Below are positions 1 to 11,280 of a DNA stretch of 64,000 nucleotides, in pieces. The DNA is taken from positions 17,178-81,177 of the forward strand of contig MQVO02000067.1 of the NCBI GenBank assembly GCA_001986395.2. The letters are read 5' to 3'. Source of the DNA: Irpex lacteus. Lineage: Eukaryota; Basidiomycota; Agaricomycetes; Polyporales; Irpicaceae. A program made the translations under genes and the position numbers. Position 1 is the stretch's first letter; every line of letters begins with the position of its first letter. The notes below the pieces were generated by a model. The model made no database searches and was not told where the DNA came from. It saw only the letters and a list, made by a program, of their open reading frames with translations.

Positions 1-617
1 TCTCTCTTACACTCGCTCTTTGTCTTTGGAATTTTTGGAATTGTCTGGATGTAAAAGTAAAACAAATATGTGCACTCGTGGAATAGATACCTTTGTAACA
101 TTAGAGGTTGCCGCGCCCGCTCTTGCGCAGTGTGATTATCTTTAGACTCAGGTTAGTGGAATCTTTGACATGAGTGCGGTGCGGATAACCAGTGCATCGA
201 TAACGTTCTTGGATAGCCCCCAAGGCCTGATCAACGCCTTGATCGTAGATCAAAGAGTTTCAACTGAGTATTGACAGTATCTTCAAGGAGAATGACAGTC
301 ATCGGCACAGCATGGTTCGTAGGATTAGCCTTGCGACGTTTGGTAGCATGTCATCAGTGGCTTACTTGAAATGTCTGTACAACGTGAAGCTGGCGACTTG
401 TCCTGAGCTATGCTCAAGCTCTGTACTTATTTATATTCAGGTCCCAAGTTACTTATAGCGTCTAACCTTGATAATGAGACGATCGGCGGGATTTCCATGA
501 GTGGCAAACGTCGGGATGTGTAGTAGTCCGGGAGAGACGGGCCGGTGCGTAAGATTTCCATATTGGTAGGGTCGAGTTGGATCCGTCTGCAGTCTCCGTG
601 AGCAGCAACGGACTGCC
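1..617. other. Intergenic / upstream region at left edge
   Basis: No coding stretch with fungal splice logic is visible on either strand. It contains the promoter and 5' leader of the LIM gene starting at 618. Open frames between 427 and 726 on the minus strand overlap that gene's start and look like chance. Confidence 0.5.
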
Positions 618-3600
618 ATGTCGCAAGCACACTCGCCCATTCCTGCCAACCCACCTCAAGATTACAGCGGGTATCAATATCGCACTGTGCTGCCACAGCC
701 TTCCTCGCCGTCATACAATCAGTCAAATCCTAGTCCAATACAGCCTTCAACACATTACTATGATCCTCAGCATCAACCTAATCCTGCTTATAACCCTTCG
801 CATCCACAGTACTATACTCATTCTCCCCAGCAGCAGCAACCATTGAATACACCTATAGCACAGTCTCCGTTTGCTCCCAGTCCTGCGTCGTCCTTTGCAC
901 CACGATCGCCCATGTCCGTCGCGGTCTCACAACAGGCTCAGTTTCAACCCACCAATGGCTACCACGCGGTTGCACATGGAATACAAGCACCAGCATCTGT
1001 GCCTCCGATGCAACAGAACTCGACATTCAGCCAAAGCCCGTTTCACCCATCCCGACGACCTCTACCCACACCAAGCGGTTTTCAGCAGGGTCCAAGTCCT
1101 GCTGGTGTGGCTCGTCCGTTCACCCAGCCACCGCTGTCCAGACGTCCCTTGCCGCAACCACAGGCATCACCCTCTGCTCCCAATAGCCCGTTTAGACACC
1201 GTCCTTCGTCTTCCGTAGCCGACCACAACTCGGCTTCGGGCTTCTCTACGAGGTCCGTCGCGAATAACGTCTCCCTAAGCTAATTACTAACTCGCATTCC
1301 CAGACCTCTGCCCACTCCAATATCCCGTTCGTCCAAAAGCTTGGATCTCACGCACAGTGGCCTTCCCGCACCCAGCTTCCAACCATCACCCCTCCATCCC
1401 AATGCCCATCATAACTTACCCGATCTGCCAGAGAAACCAGACGGGCTGCCTCTTACATCTTCCCAGATACACCGGACTCCCACAAGTGCGCGGCCGCTTC
1501 CGCTACCACAACGCGCTCATGCATCTCCATCGGTATCACCATCGGCCTCACCACCAAAGATCGCGCGTACGATCTCAACGGAAGAGGGATCGCGGATTGG
1601 AACTGCGTCGCCATTTCGGAATCGTTCGAGGACACTTCCTCATGCTCTTCCACCACCCACAGGTGCTCTACCGCATCGGCCAGATTCTGTGCTCCCGCCT
1701 CCCAGGTTTCCACCGAATGCGAACTATGCCGCTGCACCTCAACGTTCGGGATCGTCTGTCAGTTCGGAGAGTGAGGATATGTATGACAACCCCTTGCTAA
1801 GACGGCCTCAGCAGCAACAGCAACAACAGTATGCGTCTCCCGCGAGGACTCCAGAGAGAACACCTAGTCCGCTGCCCCCGACACAATCGAGGTTTATTGA
1901 ACGATCACCCGAACGAGGTCGGCAAGTGCAGCAGAGTACTGGGAACCCTAATCAACCCCCGACAAGGACGCGTCGGCTGTCTCTTGTTTCTCGCATGGCG
2001 GAGATGTCATTGATAGAAGCTGCTGCAAGCTCAGCTGGAGCTCGTAAGGAGCTTCCGAATACTCCTCCTAACGGCAACAACTCGAGCCCTCCGAAACCTC
2101 ATCCTATGGCACCTCTCAGTCGGGGCACAGTGTCTCAACAGTCTCAACCACGATGGCCTTCCGACCTGCCACCTCTTCCTCGGGCTCCTCAATCAGAACC
2201 TGGTGAACAACGTATGGGCTCAAGACAGGTTTCACCAGCGCGTTCTCAACCTCCACAACATCCGATGATACAGCAAGCTCCCCCTGCTGCTAGTGCGCGG
2301 TCACAATTCTTGCAGTACCAGCGTGGCCGGAGTGAAGGTGGCTCGCAACAGTTCCCTCCTCCACCGACTCATCCAGAATCGCCTACAAAGAGGGAGTTCT
2401 TCCCCTCTAGCTCCTCCAGGGACCCGTCGCCAAATCGTAGTGTTTACTCCGGCCAAAGTCACCAAAGCCAGATTCAGGGCAATGGTCCACCGGCTTTGCC
2501 ACCACGAAACAACACGAATACTTCCTCCTCCAATGCTTCCAATAACTCCAATTACACAACGACCTACGGCAATAGCAGTGCCGTGAGCCTCAGTAACCCT
2601 AGCTCGCCTACAAGGCCACGCTTTACCCGTCAAGCACCCGTCCGTGAACCTATCCTTCCCGCCCCTCGTGCACAGAGAATGATACCGAACCTCGAGGACG
2701 CTCCTCCGCCATCGTTACGAAGATCACCTTCACCTGCTCCCGCTCCACAACCTGCGCCGTCAACGCGATCGTCTGGAATGACCAACATGGCAAGTAACAG
2801 TAACAGACGGTCGTACCAACAACATCAGGCGGCACCTTCCCTGCCAAATATCCGTACAGAGAACATGGGCTCGGGTATGGGTTCACCGACGAAGATGGCG
2901 GTGGTTTCGCCTCCCGGTATGACTCCCAAGTCTGCAGACTCTGCGTTCTCATTGTCAGCTTTCCCTGCGCCTCCTACTCGCCAGGTGAACTCGAACTTTG
3001 CGTTCCCAATGGCGTCGGGTCCAGGCGCAAGTGGACCAGGAGGATCGAACATGCGCATGCATTCACGGAATGTGTCTTTCCCTGCAAGTCCAGACGAAGA
3101 GGACGACGGGGGGTACACGAGTGGGCCTAGTATCAGCGTCTCGGGGCCTCCAACGCCTCACACGCACCCTCACAACAGTCCCAACAGCGGCGGTGTCCCA
3201 CAAATATCCATCCAAGGAATGGACGACGACAACGACCAACACATGCAGATGCCCGTCATCTCCGTCGGAGGGCCCGAAGAAGCGACCGACCCGACGCAGC
3301 TGCGCAAGATCCGACAGCGCGACTTGGGTCCTCTGCCGCGGGAGCGCAGCAAAGGGGGGATGTGCTGTGGTGGGTGTGGGAACGCTGTGATCGGGCGGGC
3401 GGTGCATACGACGGACGCGAGTTGGCATCCGGGGTGTTTGAAGTGTACGGCGTGTGGGGAGCTGTTGGTTGATTTGGCGGTGTGTGAGTATGAGGGGAGG
3501 CCGTATTGTTCGTTGGATTATTACGAGGTGAGGGTTTCTCCCTTTTCTTGCCGTTTGCGATTCGGTGGTGGATAGCAATGCTAATGCAGTGCGTTGTCGT

Positions 3601-4133
3601 TTGTAGAACTTCGCACCGCGTTGTCACCACTGCCAAACCGCCATCGCCGACCCCAACTACGTCACGCTCAAAGACGAACAACTCGGCGAACGCACCTACC
3701 ACGAACAGCATTTCTTCTGCGCCGAATGCGGAGACCCGTTCCTCCCTCCGTCGTCCCAGCCGCGCAACCGCAGTTTCGAGGGCGACGGGCCGTTCGAGGC
3801 GGACGAAGGGATCAAGTTCATCGTGCACAACTTCCATGCGTATTGTGAGCGGTGTCATGTGAGGCTGAGGATGCCGAAGTGTAAAAACTGTAAGAAGAGC
3901 TTGAGGACGGACGACGACCAGTTGGAGTTCTTGGGGCAGAAGTATTGTCCAGAGTGTTTCGTGTGCAAGGTATGTTCTGTGCTGAAAAAGGTCTCTTGTC
4001 GTGGAGCAGATTGACTGATACTTTGTTTTTTTAGGGATGTGAGGGGCCGTTTGTGAATGGGCAGTTGTTCGTGAGGGACAACAAGCCGTTTTGTCGGAGG
4101 TGTTATGATATAATTATCAAGAGCGAGTTGTAG
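618..4133 (+). CDS. Paxillin-like protein with three C-terminal LIM domains
   Basis: Probable cytoskeletal adaptor of the fungal paxillin-like (Pxl1) type; such proteins sit at growth tips or the septum and link Rho and actin signalling (family knowledge). Exons 618-1252, 1304-3527, 3607-3969 and 4035-4133 join in frame to about 1106 residues. The first intron has a tidy branch site (TTACTAAC) before CAG. Residues 1-890 are low-complexity, rich in Pro, Ser and Gln, with many PPLP- and PPALPP-like tracts that could bind SH3 or WW domains. From about residue 900 come three Cys/His zinc-binding LIM modules: one starting CGGCG and ending CEYEGRPYCSLDYYE, a second starting CHHCQTAI with an insertion after HFFCAECGDPF, and a third starting CKNCKKSL and ending KPFCRRCYD. 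The order (long disordered head, LIMs at the very end) fits Pxl1 rather than a LIM-RhoGAP, since no GAP domain follows. RAD52 lies downstream on the same strand. Confidence 0.85.
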
Positions 4134-4654
4134 ACTCGTCGTCTCTTGATGGAACTTTTTCTCCGCGGCTGGCCGTTGACTCTTATCCGATGCAGGTGGA
4201 GAGGCAAGCACTGGCGTTGCTCTAGTTCTCCCAGCTTCAAGTTTGGAATTCGTCCCGTCCTTCTGACTCTCTTCATCCTCATGGATTTAAGCCCACATTT
4301 TAATCGACGTCTGACGGATTATTTCGTAAATCTCAAATATACCAATGTACCATGCATATTCTGTAGCAATATTTTTGTCTTTACGATTTTATGCCCTCGC
4401 CCACTTGCAATTGCCATGCTTGCCTCGTTTCCCGGTGGTGCCAAGCCGAGCGTCTATAACCCAATCCAAACACGGTCATATGACTCGCCCGCCCTGATCG
4501 CGACGCGAGTGGTTCTTCTCGTTCCCGCGCCTCTCGATCGGTTCTTCTCTGGCTCATCTCGAGACATAGGCCGGTGGATTGTATCTTGCCTCCAACACTC
4601 ATCTTGTTTGTGCACGCCCTCGCTTTAGGCTCTGCATTTTCTTGCAATTCTTGA
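4134..4654. other. Intergenic spacer LIM gene / RAD52
   Basis: 521 bp between two plus-strand genes. It holds the LIM gene 3' UTR and the RAD52 promoter. No further coding sequence was recognised. Confidence 0.6.
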
Positions 4655-6756
4655 ATGGCAGGGTCGTTCAGCGGCCACCTCGTCGATTCGTTCTTGCAAG
4701 CCCAACCACCCCGCGGACCCTTTGGCCAGCCTCTACCTCTGCAAGTATCCACGTGCGGCCCAATGTCCTTTGCTCCATCAATGCATGGAGCTTTCAACAG
4801 CTTCAGCAATGCAACACAAACGTCCATGTCCGCAATGTCTTTCGTTGAGCCGTCGTTTATGGACCTCTCTGAAGAGTCGGCGAAGAAGATCGCCGCCTTG
4901 CAAGCGAAATTGGACAAGAAGCTAGGGCCAGAGTACATTTCGCAGCGTCCGGGACCCGGTGGTGGGCCCAAGCTGACGTATGCAGAGGGGTGGAAGATTA
5001 TCAACCTGGCAAACGAAGTGTTTGGATTCAACGGATGGAGCTCGAACGTGGTTAGCCTTACGACGGATTTTATCGACCAGAATGAGCAGAGTCAGCGGTA
5101 TACTGTCGGTGTGACTGCTATCGTAAGAGTGACGTTGAGAGATGGCGTATTCCATGAGGATGTCGGCTATGGTATGCTGGAGAATTCGAAGAGCAAAGGT
5201 GGTGCTTTAGATAAGGTGCGTTGGCTGTCTGTTCCTTGCTTCACAATATACTGACTCCGTGCATGCCTTGTCAGTGCAAGAAAGAGGCTGTGACCGACGC
5301 GATTAAGCGTGCTCTCAGAAATTTTGGAAATCTACTGGGTAACTGTCTGTACGATAAGCAGTACGCCCAAGAGGTTGTCAAGATCAAGGTTCCTCCTGTG
5401 AGTGATCGCAAAATACCGCATATATGCGTCGTGATTCGCTTGTTCGGTGATTAAATGCGCCACAACAGCCAAAATTCGACAAGGATAATCTCCATCGACG
5501 ACCGGAATTCGAGGAACGCAAGCCAGATATCAACGCCCTTAATTCTGCCCAGGCTGGCCCATCCCATAGTGTCGCTGGTCCATCTGGGTCTACCTCCAAG
5601 CCAGAACAAGCCACTACAGCCAACAACGCCCCTCGACAACAAGCCTCGAAGCCTCCTTCCTCCGTTCCACCACATATGCGTGCAGCAAACACCATGAACC
5701 CTTCAACAAATTACTCAGGAAAGGGCAAGTCTCCAATGGGCCTCGCCGAATATACAACACCAGCACGTTCTAACAATATGCCACCCCCGAAACTCGGACT
5801 TGTCACACCAGAGCAAACTCCCGCTCATCCCGCTCCTGCTCAGAGAACTAATACATCAGCGAACTCTGGTGTCGTCTATAAACAACCTGCACCTCCGAAG
5901 CCGCCTCCGCCTCCTCTCCGATCTGCATCTACCGCAGTGCCGTCGAAGCAAGCCGAATCTCGCCCTCCAATCAAGTCCGAATTAACCTCCGCCGTCGATT
6001 CCAGCATCGAAGCAGACGTCGATCCCCTATTACGGACCGAATCAATAGAAGAGTACGGCCTCAACTCTGACGACGACGCTTTCTTCGCCGCCGTCGATCT
6101 CGGCGAAGGCGACTCTGGGATTGGCGGGCACATCGATTTTGACGAGGGTAGTGGTGCAGCACTGGAAGCTGAGGCGTCGTTGGAACAGGAGCCGGAATTG
6201 TCTCCGCTTGATGCGGTTAGACCGCCTGCTCGATTTAATCCGAGGCCGCAGCAGCAGCAGGCTGTCCAGCAAGGACAGCAGCGCATACAGGGTGGTGCGC
6301 AGGACAGAGGTTCTGTGGCACAGTCGAATGCGCCGGCCGGGCAGAACTCTACTAGTAGTCGGGCGGTGAATCCTAATAGGACGCAGTCGATGGGTGGATT
6401 CCATTTCCCACCAGGCTATGTGAGTGTTCATTTATCCTTCTCCTTCTCCTTTGTCTGTCCATATGCATATACTCATAAAGGTCCTAGAATTCTAAACCAG
6501 CGCACGCATCTTCATCTGTCGCAGGGGCGAAACGCACCGCCGACCATACCTCGTAAGTCGTACTAATATCCACAGATCGCTTCCCTTACTTACTTCAGCT
6601 AATTCGTGTGGTAGGAACTCAAATTTCCGACGTCCTGTACAAGGCATGGGGTTGTCTCACCAACCTCAGCCCGGTATTAATCCCAATGGCAAGCGCGAGC
6701 CGCTTGCGCAACTCGATATCGGTGAGGGCGGTGATCCAAAGCGAATGAGGCGGTAG
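4655..6756 (+). CDS. RAD52: RAD52 recombination mediator
   Basis: Single-strand annealing and Rad51-loading protein of homologous recombination, acting in the nucleus (family knowledge). Five exons (4655-5215, 5275-5397, 5469-6419, 6488-6552, 6615-6756) join in frame to about 613 residues. The conserved DNA-binding core is clear around residues 80-230: [19 protein letters not shown], then [15 protein letters not shown] and [20 protein letters not shown], with [16 protein letters not shown] across the second exon. The C-terminal half is low-complexity and acidic ([20 protein letters not shown]), which in yeast Rad52 carries Rad51 and RPA contacts; here that role is inferred. The last short exons were placed by frame: an exon after a TAG at 6486-6487 gives AGAKRTADH, and the final exon ends in a basic patch, DPKRMRR, that could serve as a nuclear localisation signal. 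The ATG at 4655 gives about 50 residues before the conserved core. Confidence 0.93.
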
Positions 6757-7807
6757 CTTTCGATCGCAGATGTCGATGACTGCAATTATTCGTGCCATTT
6801 GTCTTTTTCATCCATCCACACTTTACGCTCTCGTTTGGATTTGCCCTGCTATCCTTGCATTCTTATTCCACTTATACCAAGACGTCCGTCGCGCACACAG
6901 CCCTCTGCATTGCCAAGCATTGTATTCTAGCAGCACTTTTGCATGGAACCTACCATCATTCGATTATCTGTATTCCTGTCCAAAATCTTATTCGGCCTGA
7001 TGTCGAACGTCGCGCACTCTTCGAGACTTCAACGCCAGTGACTACGCCCAATGTCTATTCACCGAACCTCACTCCCCCCCTAGTCATTCCGCACACATCA
7101 TAGGCTGTTTACAATCAGAAGACGGAAAGTGTGAAAATGTCACTGACAGCTTGGATATGTCAGTATCGTGGACGTTTATGCCGTATTGCCATCCTGCGAG
7201 CCAATCACTGATACAATGTCTCCTATATAGTGTGGCGGTGCAGCGGTGAGTTTACCGGTACTATATTCTGACGTTGTTGACACGGGCCTGTATCTCCACT
7301 CCCACGTTCAGGAAGGGGTATGAATACAGAGTGACCCTTGTGCGCATTGGTCATCGATATGGATTTCTGCAAGTAGCACGAACACGGTGCCACCTGCGGA
7401 ACATGTTCTCCGTGCGTACACGCTCAGTTCACGAGCGTGGCTTACAAAGTGCTTGGTTGCTGCATTGAGACTCTGGGTTAACACGACATTCGGACGCCAT
7501 GACCACGACTTTCTAAGCAATTGGGAGGTGTGAGAGGATGAACGATGTATTGCGGATTACTGATACATGCATAGCAGTGGAATGCTACTTCCGATAATTC
7601 TACAAGTGCGATGCACAATATAAACGACCCAGTCGAATTAATAAATACTAAGTTAAATGCATATTATCTCCAGAATTTGAAAACCAATAATAAGACCAGC
7701 CCAGCAGAGAAACGACAGTAGAGAAAGTAAAGGAAATGTAAAAACCAAATATACCGCTCTAGTTATACAAAGCGAACTCTGAACAAGAAGGGAGAACTGA
7801 CATTGCG
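6757..7807. other. Intergenic region
   Basis: About 1 kb between the RAD52 and F-box stops; the two genes converge. No coding or structured feature was recognised. Confidence 0.5.
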
Positions 7808-9464
7808 TCACGCCCACCGCGATTGTGAGCGGGTCTTGGCGATTTCCGCCTGGATCATCCTCATGGCACTGAGACGAGACGTTGGACCATGAGCGTCGCA
7901 GATGCGCGCGTGTGGGAAGACCTGGACGACAAACTCTGCGAACTTCTTTACGTCTCCAACCGACGTACAGCCAATGTCAAACGTGTGTAAGTGCGACAGA
8001 GAAGGCTGAGATGATCGAGGCGTCCGGGGTATCCTGTCGCACCTACCATGGGCGGCTGAGCTGGAGTGTTGGTATCTGTTGCCCCTGATACTCGAAGTCG
8101 CGACCGAGTGCTTCTCGAGCTTCAAGTGGTGTGCAGGGTTGTACGCAAGCCCGAGCTCATTCAGCCGCGGGCACGTGGACACCAAGCCGCGAATACTTTC
8201 GAGGGAGAGGCCAGGGTTCTCCAGCCTGGCTGCGGTACCCAGAGACAGCCGCTCGAGACATGGCCAGGCGCTAGCCATGTCATTGACGAGTTGGTCGTCT
8301 GATAAGGTAGGGATTTGAGTTAGGATCAAGTGCGTGAGCCTTGGCAGGCCGAATAGATACCGGATCGAGTGGGACGTTAGGACGTATTGTTGCGATGTTT
8401 GAAGTGGGGGTGCGGAGGAGCGATGTGACTTGCCGGAGGGTGTAATGTGTATGCTGAGGCTCTGGAATGACCGGTGACGGGCGACACCGCGGAAGAGATG
8501 GTGAAGTGAGGCCGCAGTGGGTTGAACTTTCAAGTGTAGTACTAGGCTGGAGAAACTCGAGGATTCGACCAGACTCAGCAGTGGGACGATGTCGTTGGCC
8601 CTCTCTGCGTGAGCTGTTAATCGGCGGAGAGAGCGGAACGTCGGGATATCCGCAGCTGGTCTGTACAGTGAGCTATCAAGGGGCGATGCTACGCGGACAG
8701 ATAGAACCTCCAGTCGCGGATGGTGTGCAAGGAGTGGGAGAGTGGCGGCGCATACTGGCGCTCTGACGGAGAGTTCGGCAAGGTGCTTAGAAGAAGTAAG
8801 CATCCGGCCGAGTGCGCCCACAATGCTCGGATCCTCGTGCTCTGGTGCGCCAGGCGAGACCTTGAGGGAGCGCAAACCTGATGCAGCAACGGAAAGGTAT
8901 GCTACAGTATCAGATAGCACCCGAGGATTGCCAATAATGAGGGCATTGAAATTGAGGAGACCGGGGTGGACAAAGAGGCTCAGGTAGCGCAGTGAGGTTT
9001 CTCGAAGATCGCACCAGCGTAGCTCGCGCAGGTTGGGTAAGATTGCAGTCTTGGGATCCGGACGGCACAAGTCAAGGACTTGTAATGCTCGCATCTCTGC
9101 GTCGGCATCGAATGACTGGCCCAGCGCGAGAGACTGGACCCGTCTAGCATGTCGATTGAAAGTATGCAGATTGCGTCCTTCTGGGTACTTGGTGAAATAC
9201 TGTTTTTGGTCAGCGTGGTTTGGAGCTATCCCTTAAAAAGCAACTCACATAAGGGCCGTCTGAATGACCGCAGACGTCATGGCCCAAGCAATGCATGAGT
9301 GCGGTGAGCCCGTTTAACCGCCTCCATAATGCGTCTTCTGCTATCTCGTGGAATGAACGACATGTCCGAGATAATGAAGCGACTGTAGAGGGGGTGGTAC
9401 CGTCTTCGTTTGAGAAGTGTGCGATGAGCTCAAATATTTCGGAGACAAGGAGACACTGATGCAT
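7808..9464 (-). CDS. F-box / leucine-rich-repeat-like protein
   Basis: Likely substrate-recognition subunit of an SCF ubiquitin ligase; Agaricomycetes carry large, fast-evolving families of these (family knowledge). Two exons on the minus strand (9464-9249, 9199-7808) are joined by a 49-bp GT-AG intron, giving 535 residues. The N-terminus MHQCLLVSEIFELIAHF is the usual start of mushroom F-box proteins, followed by LSRTCRSFHEIAEDALWRRL, the F-box helices. The rest is a run of degenerate LRR-like units, for example LPNLRELRWCDLRETSLRYL and CLERLSLGTAARLENPGL, ending with a cysteine- and glycine-containing tail. A TTTTTTCAG just upstream of the ATG suggests a leader intron. No substrate can be predicted from sequence. 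Confidence 0.8.
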
Positions 9465-11280
9465 CGCCTGAAAAAAGACGTTTAGTCATTGACAATTTTG
9501 ACAGAAATGCCTTATTCACAATAGAAGTTGTTTTACTCGGTTTGCTTGATGGATGTGAAGGAACTTGCAAGGTGGCGGACGTGCCAGAATATGTCGTGAA
9601 TGTAGCAGTCGTAGTACGGGAAGTACGTGATTCTGCAATGAGCAAAGCTTCAGTAAGCTGGTAGCAGTAGGCGGAGTAGAGTGACCCTTGCGGGTGGAGG
9701 TAGTACGAGTTGACGAGGAGGGGGTATGGTCAGACTCACATTACTTGAGCATATAAAAGAGGAATGATCGACAAGCCTGGAGTGCTGGTAAAGTTTCTGG
9801 ATGCGTGTGCCTGGCTCCATTGTGCGGCCGATGTATATAGTGTAGCAGGGGCAAGATCGAGGCATCAGTCAATACCGTGGAATTGGTGGATTACTGAGTC
9901 AGTGTCGGGGATCAGAGCTTATCCCCCACGCAACGTCGCGCAACGTAGACATGAAACTTCCTTCCGAAGAGGCGAGCGCACATACTCACAGCCTCGTTCT
10001 CACGCAAATCGCGTCATTGTTTCGGTATCCTGTAGAGGCAGGCCAAGCTTCACAAGCCAGACTCAACCTTCGTGTCTTCCAGCCCCTTTAGTGCAGCAGG
10101 GCCAGGAGAATGATTAGGCCATCGACGGAGTGCTCCTGGCGCGCCGAGAGTGCGGATATCTTTGATGGGTGATATCGCTACGCAGCAAATTGTGTAAATA
10201 ATCTGTGTTGTGAGCAGACTTTCCAACAACATGACCACCAACGCCTGCGTCCGACTCGGTATGTCGGCTACCTGACGTCAAGCCTCCGCCTCAAGCCCAA
10301 GGGCCAAATGTCGAAGTTAGATCATGGCACCCACCCACTTACTCGCGGCCTCGGTGTGTACCGAACGTTACGTTTAATTTTGAACGAGCAGTGCGCATTC
10401 GGTTCACCTGCACGACCATCCAACGTTGACTATATGAGCTTCGTCCAAGTCGCCAGCCGGGCCTGCCCGTATCTGTATCTTGATAATGAAGACATCACAC
10501 GCGATCAAGAACCGGATCCTGTAAAGCCATAGTATGAAAACAAACATACGCCGCTCCATGACCGGCCAAAAGAGTTCGCTGCGGTAGACAACTTACCGAT
10601 ATTATTTTGACGTTTGCGCGGTATCCGACACGTGTACGGGTTTGCACACAGAAACGTATGACACTGGGTTAGGAATTCGCGCTGCAATGGCGTTGAGAGA
10701 GCGAGGGCACGATGAGGTCGAGTATAACTATGTTATGTCTATTTCGGGAAGCGACTTCGAATGTAATGCCACGTTGGCCAGTGCCAGGGGTCCTGTGTGA
10801 CATTCCGGAAAATGTAATCCAGATAAACATCGCAGCGTCTAAGCCTTTAAGCGCCTGCGTCCAGCCTTGGGTCGGTAGTAAGCTAGTAATCCAGGACGAC
10901 ACCAGATAGCCTCCTACAAGTATGATGACCAATATTGCCCGCAAACTGAACAGTCTTTGAATCGCCTCAATGCCCAAAGTCCAGAAATACTTGGATCCGT
11001 ATGGCGCGGCCTGCCACCTATGAAATCATGATGGTCATATATGGAAAACTGCCAGACTCACATACGACTAACGCTGTTGCGTAAGTACTTCAACCAGGCC
11101 ACCACGTGTGCAGGCCCTCGAGAACAATATCCTCTACTCAACATTCACGGAGCTCAACGCCTCAATATAATGTGAGTCGCATGCTGTCGTGTGAGACTGC
11201 AGCTATATTTGGACTGACGGCTTGACAGACGGTGTTGCGCGGGCGTCCACATTCTCAACTTTAGTAACCAGTCTCACCTG
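9465..11280. other. Intergenic region, with a possible decayed gene on the minus strand
   Basis: About 1.8 kb between the F-box gene and the WW-like gene. Only the 10050-11130 minus-strand stretch (listed separately) looks like former coding sequence. The rest shows nothing I can support. Confidence 0.4.
10050..11130 (-). pseudogene. Possible decayed multi-pass membrane protein gene
   Basis: Read on the minus strand, 10977-10669 encodes two hydrophobic stretches (LRAILVIILVGGYLVSSWI and ALKGLDAAMFIWITFSGM) followed by SHRTP. A short exon-like piece, AHVVAWLKYLRNSVSR, precedes it with a GTGAGT donor. Further along, 10241-10050 gives VVMLLESLLTTQIIYTICC. The order loosely resembles the seven-helix mushroom family of unknown function (DUF6534-type), but I could not join the pieces into one open frame. 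I therefore call it tentative and probably broken. It may also be chance. Confidence 0.25.
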